Origin: Eubacterium sp.
GTDB taxonomy: Bacteria > Bacillota > Clostridia > Lachnospirales > Lachnospiraceae
NCBI GenBank assembly: GCA_017406925.1
Contig: JAFQXO010000012.1
Coordinates: 52,745-116,744 of the forward strand
Direction: 5' to 3'
Length of the DNA stretch: 64,000 bases
This document shows, in pieces, positions 26,610 through 35,797 of the stretch. Both the position numbers and the translations under genes were made by a program. How positions within the stretch are numbered: position 1 is the stretch's first letter; every line of letters starts with the position of its first letter. Under the pieces are notes generated by a model, which was not told the DNA's origin, made no database searches, and saw nothing but the letters and a program-made list of their open reading frames with translations.

Positions 26610-27521
26610 ATGGCTGCAAAAGGAATTAGTTTTCCAAATTTACATATACATTTTGCGAACCTTCCAAAGACGATTAATATCTTTGGATTGGATATTGCGC
26701 TATACGGAATTATCATTGCCGTAGGCATGATAGCGGGGCTGGCGCTCGGCTTATATATTGCGAAGAAGACGAACCAAGATTCTGACCTTTATATCGATCT
26801 TGCGATTTTCGGAATCATATTCGGCGTGCTCGGTGCTCGTATCTACTATGTACTATTTAGTCTGGATTACTACACCAATCATCCGACGGAGATTATAGAT
26901 ATCAGGCAAGGCGGTCTTGCAATATACGGCGGCGTGATAGCTGCGGTTATCACTGCTCTTGTCATCTCTAAGATAAAGAAGGCGAAGTTTACGCTCGTCG
27001 CAGACACGGCTATCTACGGTTTGATTCTCGGTCAGATTATTGGACGCTGGGGCAACTTTGTAAACCGTGAGGCATACGGACAGGTTACGACTTTAAAAAA
27101 CCCGCTCGCGATGCGCCTCTACTTCGACAACAATTTCAGCATCTTGCAGGTGCCTCCGGCAATAAAGCAAGACATGGAGAGTTTGTTTCACAAACCATTG
27201 TCACAAATCGGTTTCGTTCAGGTTCAGCCGACATTCCTATATGAATCATTGTGGAATCTCATTGTTTTGATATTGATGCTAGTCTTCAGAAAGAAGAAAG
27301 CATTCGATGGCGAGATTCTGCTCTGGTATCTCTTCGGATATGGACTTGGAAGATTTATCATAGAAGGATTCAGAAGTGATCAGTTACTAATTCCTGGAAT
27401 AGGATTTCCAGTTTCGCAACTACTATCTGCACTGCTTGTGATTACAGCTGTTGTGATAGATGTGTTTGTCCGTGTCAAAAAGAAAAATGGAAATGAAGCA
27501 CAATCAGAAAATAACAACTAA
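26610..27521 (+). CDS. lgt: Prolipoprotein diacylglyceryl transferase
   Basis: Lgt attaches diacylglycerol to the lipobox cysteine of prolipoproteins in the membrane. The 303 residues from the ATG at 26610 (TAAGGAGG 5 nt upstream) form about seven membrane helices. The family signature GRWGNFVNREAYG is intact, as are GGLAIYGGVIAA and the late FLYESLWN and EGFRSDQL motifs. An open frame runs further upstream over ychF and the promoter, but the ribosome site fixes the start. Confidence 0.96.
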   Translation: MAAKGISFPNLHIHFANLPKTINIFGLDIALYGIIIAVGMIAGLALGLYIAKKTNQDSDLYIDLAIFGIIFGVLGARIYYVLFSLDYYTNHPTEIIDIRQGGLAIYGGVIAAVITALVISKIKKAKFTLVADTAIYGLILGQIIGRWGNFVNREAYGQVTTLKNPLAMRLYFDNNFSILQVPPAIKQDMESLFHKPLSQIGFVQVQPTFLYESLWNLIVLILMLVFRKKKAFDGEILLWYLFGYGLGRFIIEGFRSDQLLIPGIGFPVSQLLSALLVITAVVIDVFVRVKKKNGNEAQSENNN

Positions 27522-27534
27522 AAAATAAAGCAAC

Positions 27535-27568
27535 AAAAAAAGATACTTCCTACGAAGTATCTTTTTTA
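27535..27568. terminator. Bidirectional terminator between lgt and rpe
   Basis: AGATACTTC (27541-27549) pairs with GAAGTATCT (27554-27562), flanked by A-run and T-run, serving both convergent genes. Confidence 0.92.
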
Positions 27569-28219
27569 TTATTTCAATATTTCTTTAAACGCTTTTACAT
27601 TTGCTTCGACGTCGCCTTTGTAAACTGCCGAGCCGGCAACGATTACATTGGCTCCAGCATCCAGAGGAACGTTTACATTGTCGAGCGTTACGCCTCCGTC
27701 TACTTCTATCAAGCAATCATATTCTTCGTGCGCAATAATCGCACGGAGCACTTCTAACTTCTCTGTACACTCATCGATGTATTTCTGGCCGCCGAATCCC
27801 GGATGAACTGTCATAACGAGAGCCATATCTACATATGGGAGATAAGGAACTATGTCCTCCACTGCTGTCTCTGGATTACAAGCGATACCAACCTTGAGGC
27901 CTGCCTCACGAATGCCGTCGATAGTACGCTGCACATCTTCGCAAGCTTCCACGTGAATCGTTAAGAGGTCTGCTCCAGCCTCCTTGAACGGTTCTATATA
28001 TCTACCTGGCTCAGCCACCATCAAGTGAACGTCAAAAAACTTGTCCGTCACCTTGCGGGCACTCTTAACCACTGGAACTCCAATGGAAATGTTAGGGACG
28101 AAAAGTCCGTCCATCACATCCACATGAATCCAGTCGCATCCCGCCTCGTCTACTTTTCTGATATCTTCGCCCAAGTTCGAAAAGTCTGCCGACAAAATCG
28201 ATGGTGCTAGTTTAGCCAT
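27569..28219 (-). CDS. rpe: Ribulose-phosphate 3-epimerase
   Basis: Rpe interconverts ribulose-5-phosphate and xylulose-5-phosphate (pentose phosphate pathway). From the ATG at 28219 it is 216 residues, the usual length; AAGGAG lies 8 nt upstream inside the end of rsgA, which it overlaps by 8 bases. Motifs are LAPSILSADF, HVDVMDGLFVPNISIG, DVHLMV, MTVHPGFGGQKY and the phosphate-binding DGGV / VAGSAVYKG. A longer frame adding 17 basic residues is unlikely. It is the last gene of the priA operon. Confidence 0.96.
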   Translation of the reverse strand: MAKLAPSILSADFSNLGEDIRKVDEAGCDWIHVDVMDGLFVPNISIGVPVVKSARKVTDKFFDVHLMVAEPGRYIEPFKEAGADLLTIHVEACEDVQRTIDGIREAGLKVGIACNPETAVEDIVPYLPYVDMALVMTVHPGFGGQKYIDECTEKLEVLRAIIAHEEYDCLIEVDGGVTLDNVNVPLDAGANVIVAGSAVYKGDVEANVKAFKEILK

Positions 28220-29093
28220 ACTGGTTCTCCTTCTTCTTAATCTCTTTATAAAATAGCTTATAGTTTTCATACCTACTAAGCGCTATCGCGCCATCCCCCA
28301 CTGCTTTCTTGACTGCACAATCTGGCTCATCTATATGAGCGCACCCTATAAATCTGCATTCTCTAGTGTATTCGAAAAACTCAGGGAAATAATCCTCCAA
28401 CTTTTCTTTTGTCATTCCAGGAATGTAAAGCGAGCTAAATCCCGGTGTATCAAAAACATAAGTGTCTTCTTCTATTCTAAAAATTTCCGAGTGGCGAGTG
28501 GTATGCTTGCCGCGACCAATCTTTCTGCTCACCTCGCCAATTTCCATCATCTCATCGTCAGTCAGTGCATTGAGCATAGATGACTTTCCAACGCCCGATG
28601 GTCCTGCGAAAACTGTTGTCTTTCCGCGTAGAGTATTCATCACCTCGTCCACGCCCTCGTTCTCGGTGGCGCTTGTAAAGATAACTTTGTACCCCGCTCT
28701 GTTATATATGTCTTTAACATGTGCGATAAATGCCTCATCGGCAATGTCTGTCTTATTAAAGCAGATGACTGTCTCAATATTCTGAAACTCCATCATCACA
28801 AGAAATTTATCTAAAAGATTAAAGTTAGGATCTGGACTTTTCAGAGCAAAAACAATCATCGCCTGATCCACATTGGCGACAGCCGGACGCACGAGTTCAT
28901 TGTCTCTCGCAAAAATCTCTGTGATGTATCCTTCCTTATCAGCCTCGTCGACCACATCGATTTTGACATTGTCACCAACCAATGGCTTTATGCTCTTGTT
29001 TCGAAAAATACCTTTTGCCTTGCACTCGTATACATTGCCCTCGGCATACACGTAGTAAAAGCCGGCAATTCCCTTGATAATCTTTCCTGTCAT
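28212..29093 (-). CDS. rsgA: Small ribosomal subunit biogenesis GTPase RsgA
   Basis: RsgA (YjeQ/YloQ) is a circularly permuted GTPase that helps mature the 30S subunit. The 293 residues carry an N-terminal OB fold (about 1-65), then the permuted order G4 CFNKTD, G1 GPSGVGKSSM and G3 DTPGF, and a C-terminal zinc knuckle C..C..H..C in CRFIGCAHIDEPDCAVK. Its start overlaps the prkC stop by one base (TAATG). Confidence 0.96.
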   Translation of the reverse strand: MTGKIIKGIAGFYYVYAEGNVYECKAKGIFRNKSIKPLVGDNVKIDVVDEADKEGYITEIFARDNELVRPAVANVDQAMIVFALKSPDPNFNLLDKFLVMMEFQNIETVICFNKTDIADEAFIAHVKDIYNRAGYKVIFTSATENEGVDEVMNTLRGKTTVFAGPSGVGKSSMLNALTDDEMMEIGEVSRKIGRGKHTTRHSEIFRIEEDTYVFDTPGFSSLYIPGMTKEKLEDYFPEFFEYTRECRFIGCAHIDEPDCAVKKAVGDGAIALSRYENYKLFYKEIKKKENQYG

Positions 29094-31105
29094 TATTTAA
29101 ATCTCACCGTTCGCTTTGCGACAACCTTTCCGTTGACTGAAAGTTCACAAGTCTTCTTTCCTTTGCCGCGGTTCTTGAACTTCAAAATCAAATCGCCTGG
29201 CCAGTTTTCGAGCTTGCGATACTTCGCTGGAATAGTCTGCTTCTTGCCATCAAGCGTCACAGTAACTGAACCCTTCTCGAGCGGATTTCCACTTTCATCC
29301 AAGAGGTCCTCCATCGAGAACGAAGCCGTGCCTGTGTAAGTTCCAACTGTAGTTGTCACTTCCTTGCCCTTGGCAACACTCAAACCAATCGTCGTCCCGA
29401 GCGGTGCTGACGTACCAGCCTTTATGTACTGACGAAGCACTGTATCCTTCTTCGCCTTCTTGTCGTTTACAACCTTAATCTCGCCAACCGAGAAACCAGC
29501 AGTTCTGATTGCAGCCTGCGCGCGAGCCTTTGACATGCCAACCACGTCAGGAACCTTCGCAACCTTATCTAAACCGTCAGTCTTCTGACCACGGCTAACT
29601 ACCAGCTTAATCACGTCATTCTTAGTTACGAGTGCCTTCTCGCCAGGCGAGCAGGCAATAACTGTTCCGATTTCTTTAGGTGAATACTTGTAACGAATCT
29701 TCCAAGTAAGACCTACATCTTCCAGTTTCTGCGTAACATCATTTAAATCGTTGTTAACTAAATTCGTAGGAACATTGATGCGCTCTGGTCCTTTCGACAT
29801 AGTCAATGTAATCATACTATTCTTGTCTACTGTTGTTCCAGGGTCCACCGACTGACCGATAACATAGTCTCTAGGATAGTCGTTGCTAAATTCCATAACT
29901 ACATTAGGATTCATTCCAAGGTTCACCTTGTTAAGCGCAGCCTGTGCCTCTTCTTTCGAAAGGCCAATCAAGTTGGGAACCGTCGACTTAGTTGGGTCCT
30001 GCGTAACTTGCTGAAGTTCTTCTACGCCCGAAGGTCTCTTATCGCCTCCGAAAATAAACGCAGTGACAACAATCGCAACCACAATAAGCGCGAGCACTCC
30101 CACTCCGATTCTCACATAAGTCTTAACTTGCTCCATCTTAGGATTGACGATATCAATGTCATCTTCATCGTCACTCTGATTCGGAATCACGACTCTTCCA
30201 TCAGGAACCTTGTCTGCGACACCAGGACCAATCATAATAGTTGAGCCTGTGTCTTCAACATTGTCCATCTGGACAAAATCCTCATCTGGAGTCTCAAGAG
30301 AACGTGTGAGGTCAGAAATCAAAAGACCGATTCTAGGATATCTAGCGTCGACTTTCGTCTGCGTACACTTCTCAATAATCTTTTCCGTGCTGATAGGAAC
30401 ATCTGGCACGTAATCTCTAACTGATGGCACCTTGTTCTGGATGTGCATCAGCGCTATAGAAACGGTCGAGTCGCCGTCGAAAGGCACCTGACCTGTAATC
30501 ATCTCAAAGAATGTAATACCGAGTGAGTAAATATCACTCTTCTCGTCCACGTACTGTCCGCCCGCCTGCTCTGGCGAGATGTAGTGAACTGAACCCATAG
30601 CCGTTCCACTCATCGTGTTCGAAGATGCAGCTCTAGCGATACCGAAGTCCGCCACCTTTACCTTACCCTCGCGGCTAATTAGGATGTTCTGTGGTTTTAT
30701 ATCACGATGGACAATCTGGTTATTGTGCGCACACTCAATGCCGTTGGCAATCTGAATGGCAATGTTCGTAGCCTCTGGCACAGCGAGCTTACCCTTCTTC
30801 TGGATATAACTCTTAAGCGTAATGCCCTCGATGAGTTCCATTACGATATAGTAGTAACCATTGTCCTCACCAACGTCATAGACGTTCACGATGTTCGGAT
30901 GAATAAGGCTGGCAGCTGACTGCGCCTCAGTCTTGAACTTCGAGATGAACGACCTGTCGTTGTTGTATTCACGTTTTAAAACTTTGATAGCGACATTTCT
31001 GCTGAGCTTGCGGTCGAACGCCTTGTACACATCAGACATTCCACCTGTACCGACGCGCTCGAGCACCTCATATCTTTCGCTAATTACTGAACCGTTCTTT
31101 AACAT
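29093..31105 (-). CDS. prkC: Serine/threonine protein kinase with PASTA domains (PrkC/Stk1/PknB)
   Basis: A membrane Hanks-type kinase sensing muropeptides or lipid II and controlling growth and wall synthesis. In 670 residues: kinase domain about 12-270 with GTGGMS, VAIK (Lys41), HRDIKPQN, DFG and the GTAMGSVHYISPEQA activation loop; a membrane segment near 333-355; then three PASTA repeats beginning at VPNLIGLSKEEA, VPTNLVNNDLND and VPDVVGMSKARA; and an extra C-terminal beta domain of about 95 residues. Its cognate phosphatase lies 12 nt upstream. This pairing is conserved in Firmicutes. Confidence 0.96.
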   Translation of the reverse strand: MLKNGSVISERYEVLERVGTGGMSDVYKAFDRKLSRNVAIKVLKREYNNDRSFISKFKTEAQSAASLIHPNIVNVYDVGEDNGYYYIVMELIEGITLKSYIQKKGKLAVPEATNIAIQIANGIECAHNNQIVHRDIKPQNILISREGKVKVADFGIARAASSNTMSGTAMGSVHYISPEQAGGQYVDEKSDIYSLGITFFEMITGQVPFDGDSTVSIALMHIQNKVPSVRDYVPDVPISTEKIIEKCTQTKVDARYPRIGLLISDLTRSLETPDEDFVQMDNVEDTGSTIMIGPGVADKVPDGRVVIPNQSDDEDDIDIVNPKMEQVKTYVRIGVGVLALIVVAIVVTAFIFGGDKRPSGVEELQQVTQDPTKSTVPNLIGLSKEEAQAALNKVNLGMNPNVVMEFSNDYPRDYVIGQSVDPGTTVDKNSMITLTMSKGPERINVPTNLVNNDLNDVTQKLEDVGLTWKIRYKYSPKEIGTVIACSPGEKALVTKNDVIKLVVSRGQKTDGLDKVAKVPDVVGMSKARAQAAIRTAGFSVGEIKVVNDKKAKKDTVLRQYIKAGTSAPLGTTIGLSVAKGKEVTTTVGTYTGTASFSMEDLLDESGNPLEKGSVTVTLDGKKQTIPAKYRKLENWPGDLILKFKNRGKGKKTCELSVNGKVVAKRTVRFK

Positions 31106-31117
31106 AGATTCTCCCCT

Positions 31118-31861
31118 TTATGGCTTAACCATCACGGCTGAAATATTATCTTTTCCGCCATTGTCATTGGCTGTAGAAATCAGTTTGGCTACCGCCAATT
31201 CCAAAGTATCACTGTCATTGACTATCTTAAGAATCTGGTCGTCTGGAACCATATTGGTAAGACCATCTGAACAGAGCAATAAAATATCACCATCCTTCAA
31301 GTTAATCTCGAAGATGTCAGGCGTTGCGACAGCTGAATCTGCCACGCCGATAGCCTTAGTAATCACGTTTTTCTTGTAGTGGTTCGCAGCCGCTGTTCTA
31401 TCGATAACGCCCATACGAACCATATCCTCTACAAGAGAGTGATCCTTCGTAACCTGAGTGATAGTGTTATGGTTTATCAAGTAAAGCCTGCTGTCGCCGA
31501 CATTGGCCACATAGGCTTTCTTATCATCAATCGTCGCCACCACGAAAGTCGTACCCATTCCATTGAAATCCTTGTTGCTCTCCGCCATCTTGTAGATCTC
31601 ATCGTTGATGTGAACGATGCCAGAGTCAAGAATGTTCGTAGGGTCACTCATATGCGTAGTGCACGCGTACTTTATGAACTTCTCAATAGCTGCCTTCGAA
31701 GCTACGTCGCCGGCCTTATGACCGCCCATGCCGTCGGCAACAATGAAAAGATTTGGAAGTTTTCCTATAGGTTCAGGCGACACAAAAACACTATCTTGAT
31801 TGATAGTTCTCATCATGCCTACATCAGTTTTTCCATAAACCTGTATCGTCTGATCAGCCAA
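31118..31861 (-). CDS. prpC: PP2C-type protein phosphatase (Stp/PrpC)
   Basis: The phosphatase that reverses PrkC phosphorylation. The 247 residues show the PPM metal-binding motifs: VGMMRTINQDS, VADGMGGHKAGDVAS, ANVGDSRLYL, CSDGLTNMV and KDNISAV. The start is a TTG at 31861 with a strong AAGGAGG 6 nt upstream; the next ATG is inside the first conserved motif. It overlaps the end of rlmN by 8 bases, so translation is likely coupled. Confidence 0.95.
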   Translation of the reverse strand: MADQTIQVYGKTDVGMMRTINQDSVFVSPEPIGKLPNLFIVADGMGGHKAGDVASKAAIEKFIKYACTTHMSDPTNILDSGIVHINDEIYKMAESNKDFNGMGTTFVVATIDDKKAYVANVGDSRLYLINHNTITQVTKDHSLVEDMVRMGVIDRTAAANHYKKNVITKAIGVADSAVATPDIFEINLKDGDILLLCSDGLTNMVPDDQILKIVNDSDTLELAVAKLISTANDNGGKDNISAVMVKP

Positions 31862-32897
31862 TAGTTTCCTCCTTCATAGTTTCGTTTCTCAATTGTCCAC
31901 AAGCCCCGTTAATATCGCGGCCCATTTCCCTTCTTATAGTAACATTTATGCGGTATTTTTCAAGTATGCCACGGAAGCGCTCTATCGCCTCTTTTGTGCT
32001 CTGTTGATAGTCTCTCTCGTCCACTGGATTCACTGGAATCAAGTTGATATGGCAGTTTTTGCCATAGAATAACTCTGCCAATTTTTTCGCGTGTTCCTTA
32101 GAATCATTCACGCCTGATACTAGGCTATATTCGAATGACACTCTTCTTCCAGTCCTCTCAAAAAATTCCCAGCAAGCCGCCAACGTCTCATCGATAGTAT
32201 ATTTGTTGGCGATAGGCATCAGCTTCTTTCTCGTCTCGTCGTCTGGTGCGTGTAGCGACAATGCTAGCGTTACCGGATACTTAAGTTCCGCTAACTTCCT
32301 TATGCCTTCCGGCAATCCGCATGTAGACAATGTCACATTTCTCTTTGAGAGTTTAGTTCCATTGTTATCTGAGATAAGTTCAAGGAACCTTGCGACGTTG
32401 TCAAAATTGTCGAATGGCTCGCCAGAGCCCATGAGGACAGCGTTGGTTAGTTTCTCATTGGTGTCCTTCTCTATCGCATAGAACTGACCTAGCATTTCTG
32501 CTGGAGTCAGATTTCTCTCAAGACCGTTGATAGTCGATGCACAAAACCTGCAGCCCATCCTGCATCCCGACTGCGTCGAGATACAAATAGTATTTCCGTG
32601 GTCGTAAGGCATCATAACACTCTCGATAAGTGAGCCACCTTTCAAACGGAAAATGTACTTGCGAGTTCCATCTATCTTGGAAATCAAACGCTTTACAATC
32701 TCAAGCGTGTAAATCTCATACTCCTCATCGAGCACTTTCCTGAAGTCTTTTGAGATGTTAGTCATCTCCTCAAAAGTTTCAGCGCGGTCGACATGAAGCC
32801 AGCGAAAGACTTGCGTCGCACGGAACTTGGACTGACCAAGTTCTTCCATATCCGCTTCTAATTCAGTTATGTTCATTGATAAAATGTCTTTTTTCAT
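31854..32897 (-). CDS. rlmN: 23S rRNA (A2503-C2)/tRNA (A37-C2)-methyltransferase RlmN
   Basis: A radical-SAM enzyme methylating A2503 of 23S rRNA and A37 of some tRNAs. The 347 residues contain the CRMGCRFCAS cluster motif (CxxxCxxC), the GSGEPFDNFDNV motif, and the two mechanism cysteines: one in the loop STCGLP and one near the C-terminus in NGACGQLR. It overlaps rsmB by four bases (ATGA) and prpC by eight. Confidence 0.96.
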   Translation of the reverse strand: MKKDILSMNITELEADMEELGQSKFRATQVFRWLHVDRAETFEEMTNISKDFRKVLDEEYEIYTLEIVKRLISKIDGTRKYIFRLKGGSLIESVMMPYDHGNTICISTQSGCRMGCRFCASTINGLERNLTPAEMLGQFYAIEKDTNEKLTNAVLMGSGEPFDNFDNVARFLELISDNNGTKLSKRNVTLSTCGLPEGIRKLAELKYPVTLALSLHAPDDETRKKLMPIANKYTIDETLAACWEFFERTGRRVSFEYSLVSGVNDSKEHAKKLAELFYGKNCHINLIPVNPVDERDYQQSTKEAIERFRGILEKYRINVTIRREMGRDINGACGQLRNETMKEETIG

Positions 32898-34177
32898 TGT
32901 TTCACTAACTTACAAATATAAAACCCATCCTGCTTTGCATTAGGCATCAATTGTTGCTCTTCTATCTTTTCAAAACCCAATTCTTCTATGTATCGGCTAT
33001 TTTCTTCGTTTTCTCTTTTATTAATCGTGCAAGTCGAATAAATTAATTCTCCACCAGGTTTCACATACTGTGAAACGACATCCAAGATTTCTCGCTGAAG
33101 TTTAATCAAATCTTCTATCCCCTCGCTAGTCACGTTATACTTGATATCAACCTTGTGTCCCATTACTCCAAGCCCAGAACAAGGAAGATCAGCAATTACC
33201 AAATCTGCTTGCTCAATGGCATCTTCATCTAGGGCTGTCGCATCTTGCACTTTCGTTTTAATATTTTTATATCCACATCTTTCGATGTTTTCTTCAATCA
33301 GTTTAACTTTCTGTTCACTTAAGTCGCGCGCCTCGACTACGCCTTCACCATTCATTAGATTTGCAATATTCATGCTCTTTCCACCGGGTGCTGCGCAAAC
33401 ATCGATAACGTAGCTTTCAGGCTTATCATCAGCACTTGTTCCAACGAGACATGAACTGTAATCCTGCGGAATAATCATCCCCGCCTTGAAAACATCTAGT
33501 CTTGCGAGATTATCATAGCCAGAAATAAAGATGACTCCGTCAATGTCAGACTTCTCAACCTTCACTCCATTAAACTCAAGGTTTGTAATTACATCATCTG
33601 CACTCGCATGAAGCGTGTTGATACGAACCGTGGTTGCATCATCATGAGCATAAAGTCCATCAAGAATATCCTTCGTCACATCCTCACCATACTGCTCATT
33701 CCACATCTCAATAATCCAACGTGGAACTGAGTACTCAACCGAGAGTTTATCAATAATATCAGTTGGAAGTTTTAGATTATCTATCTCTCTAGCGATAGTT
33801 CTTAAAACACCATTCACGAAACCTTTAAGCCCTGCAAACTTTCTCTTCGTAGCCAGCTTAACAGCCTCGTTTACAACTGCAGACTCCGGAACAGAGTCCA
33901 TATACTTTAACTGATAAACGGACATTCGCAAAATATTACGAATGACCGGTTTCATCTTTTTGACTTTTGTCTTTGAAAATGAATCGATGATGTAGTCGAG
34001 TTCTATCTGTCTCTCAATCGTACCTTGAAATAGTCGAGTCACAAATGCTCTCTCCTGCTTTCCAAGGTCGCTGTGAGCGTTTAAAGTTTCGCTCAATACG
34101 AGATGACTCTTTCTGCTCTCTTCCACTTCCAAAAGCATCGTCAGTGTTAAGTTTCGCAAATTGATATTATCTGCCAT
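32894..34177 (-). CDS. rsmB: 16S rRNA (cytosine(967)-C(5))-methyltransferase RsmB
   Basis: RsmB (Sun) methylates C967 of 16S rRNA. The 427 residues include an N-terminal NusB-like RNA-binding domain (about 1-135), then the SAM-dependent domain with DVCAAPGGKSMNIA, DLSEQKVKLIEENI, VIADLPCSGLGVMGHK (catalytic PC motif) and YSTCTINKREN (second catalytic Cys). It directly abuts fmt and overlaps rlmN. Confidence 0.95.
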   Translation of the reverse strand: MADNINLRNLTLTMLLEVEESRKSHLVLSETLNAHSDLGKQERAFVTRLFQGTIERQIELDYIIDSFSKTKVKKMKPVIRNILRMSVYQLKYMDSVPESAVVNEAVKLATKRKFAGLKGFVNGVLRTIAREIDNLKLPTDIIDKLSVEYSVPRWIIEMWNEQYGEDVTKDILDGLYAHDDATTVRINTLHASADDVITNLEFNGVKVEKSDIDGVIFISGYDNLARLDVFKAGMIIPQDYSSCLVGTSADDKPESYVIDVCAAPGGKSMNIANLMNGEGVVEARDLSEQKVKLIEENIERCGYKNIKTKVQDATALDEDAIEQADLVIADLPCSGLGVMGHKVDIKYNVTSEGIEDLIKLQREILDVVSQYVKPGGELIYSTCTINKRENEENSRYIEELGFEKIEEQQLMPNAKQDGFYICKLVKQ

Positions 34178-35218
34178 CTATCTTCCCAATTTCTTACCTA
34201 GCAAGTCGTGTGAATTCATAAAATCCTTAGCCGACATACGCTTCTTGCCCTCAAGTTGCACTTCATTAACTTTTAGCCAAGAAACACCACCATCGAGCAC
34301 TGTTACCCCCTCTTTTTCATATGACTGAAGCATACTATCTAGATTTTCAAAGCCACTTCTTACCAAGAAATAATCTTTTGCAACGCCAGCAACCATTCCC
34401 TGCTCAGGATCGTCTATTTTTTCTTTAATCTCCATTAATGTTACAAAATCAGTATTATGACCATCTACAATAATAGGCTCTGCATCCCAAATCTTTAGCA
34501 TCTTGCCATCGAGATATGTGTACGCGCTAGGCCATGGATTGCATCCTCTAATCAAAGCATCTACTTCGTAGCCACCTTTACTCCAGTCAATCTCTCCGAG
34601 AGACTTTGTAATCTTTTTGGCATAACTACTCTCGTCATCGTCTTGTGGTGTAAATGTAGCAGTGCCATTCTCTAACTTTTCTAAAGTTTCTATTATCAAG
34701 CCAGCTCCCTCTGTAGCCAACTTATCAAACAAGCTTCCGCCTGTTTCTTTTATATCTATTTTGATTTTTCTCTGATCTATGATGTCACCAGTATCAAGTC
34801 CCTCGTTCATAAGCATTGTGGTAACACCTGTTTCGTAATCATTATTTATTATCGCCCACTGAATAGGTGCCGCACCTCTGTATTCAGGCAAAAGCGATGC
34901 ATGCACATTTATGCAACCGTACTTTGGAAGATCTAGCACTTCTTTTGAGAGAATCTGACCGAAAGCGATTACAACTATCGCATCTGGATTCATCTCCTTT
35001 ATCTTCTGAACGAACTCTGGGTCTGAAACCTTCTCAGGCTGATATACATCTAAACCTAATTCCAAGGCGCACTCTTTAACAGGCGTGTGTTGAACTTCTA
35101 GCCCACGTCCTTTTGGCTTATCGGCTTGTGTAACTACTCCGACAACCTCGTGATGCTCTGCAATTGTCTTCAAGGCTGGAACCGAAAAATCCGGTGTTCC
35201 CATAAATAAGATTTTCAT
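34178..35218 (-). CDS. fmt: Methionyl-tRNA formyltransferase
   Basis: Fmt formylates initiator Met-tRNA using 10-formyl-THF, linking this operon to the fhs/folD genes further along. I choose the ATG at 35218 (346 residues): GGAGG lies 6 nt upstream, while the longer frame would start inside that site. Visible are MKILFMGTPDFSVPALK, the catalytic NVHASLLPEYRGAAPIQWAI block (Asn-His), the downstream TGVTTM and the C-terminal OB-fold domain. def precedes it by 24 nt; the two act in one cycle. Confidence 0.96.
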   Translation of the reverse strand: MKILFMGTPDFSVPALKTIAEHHEVVGVVTQADKPKGRGLEVQHTPVKECALELGLDVYQPEKVSDPEFVQKIKEMNPDAIVVIAFGQILSKEVLDLPKYGCINVHASLLPEYRGAAPIQWAIINNDYETGVTTMLMNEGLDTGDIIDQRKIKIDIKETGGSLFDKLATEGAGLIIETLEKLENGTATFTPQDDDESSYAKKITKSLGEIDWSKGGYEVDALIRGCNPWPSAYTYLDGKMLKIWDAEPIIVDGHNTDFVTLMEIKEKIDDPEQGMVAGVAKDYFLVRSGFENLDSMLQSYEKEGVTVLDGGVSWLKVNEVQLEGKKRMSAKDFMNSHDLLGKKLGR

Positions 35219-35242
35219 AAAAACCTCCAATTAATAAAAAAT

Positions 35243-35782
35243 TTATTCCTTGTCTGCTTCCGCTTCTTCCTCTTGCTTTTGTTCTTCCTGTTTCTTCAAA
35301 AGTTCAGCTAACTCTTCATTCGTGTAGAGTTTTCCTTCCACTCTCGATGTGTAAACGATTCCATCCAAATGGTCGTTCTCGTGCTGGATGGCTCTCGCCA
35401 ATAATCCTTCAGCCTCCAACTCAAACTCCTCGAAATCTGCATTCAAAGCTTTCACTTTGACCTTCTCTGCGCGAGTCACAGTTCCGCTCTTTCCAGGCAC
35501 GCTAAGGCATCCCTCAAAATCAGTCTGCGCTCCTTCGCTCTCTAAAATTTCAGGGTTGATAAAAACGTATTCCTGAGGCTCATCCTCAGTTCCTACATCA
35601 ATCACAAATATTCGTCTCAAAACGCCCACCTGTGGCGCCGCCAATCCCACGCCTTCTGCTTCATGCATAGTGTCGAACATATCCTCAATCAGAACTTCCA
35701 TTCTGTGATTCATGTTCTTAACTGGCTTACAAACTTTTGTTAAACAACTGTCTCCTAATTCTCGAATCGTTCTAATACCCAT
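35243..35782 (-). CDS. def: Peptide deformylase
   Basis: Def removes the formyl group from nascent N-termini. All three metal-site motifs are present: GVGLAAPQVG, EGCLSVPG (Cys ligand) and QHENDHLDG (two His and catalytic Glu). At 179 residues it has a Glu/Lys-rich C-terminal tail of about 20 residues (KKQEEQKQEEEAEADKE), longer than in most homologues. It lies in the priA-def-fmt operon. Confidence 0.96.
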   Translation of the reverse strand: MGIRTIRELGDSCLTKVCKPVKNMNHRMEVLIEDMFDTMHEAEGVGLAAPQVGVLRRIFVIDVGTEDEPQEYVFINPEILESEGAQTDFEGCLSVPGKSGTVTRAEKVKVKALNADFEEFELEAEGLLARAIQHENDHLDGIVYTSRVEGKLYTNEELAELLKKQEEQKQEEEAEADKE

Positions 35783-35797
35783 TTTTCTGCCTCTTTT

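Noticed and set aside
29100-31860. Many long plus-strand open frames opposite prkC and prpC
   Set aside because: They mirror real minus-strand genes, lack ribosome sites and have no recognisable motifs.
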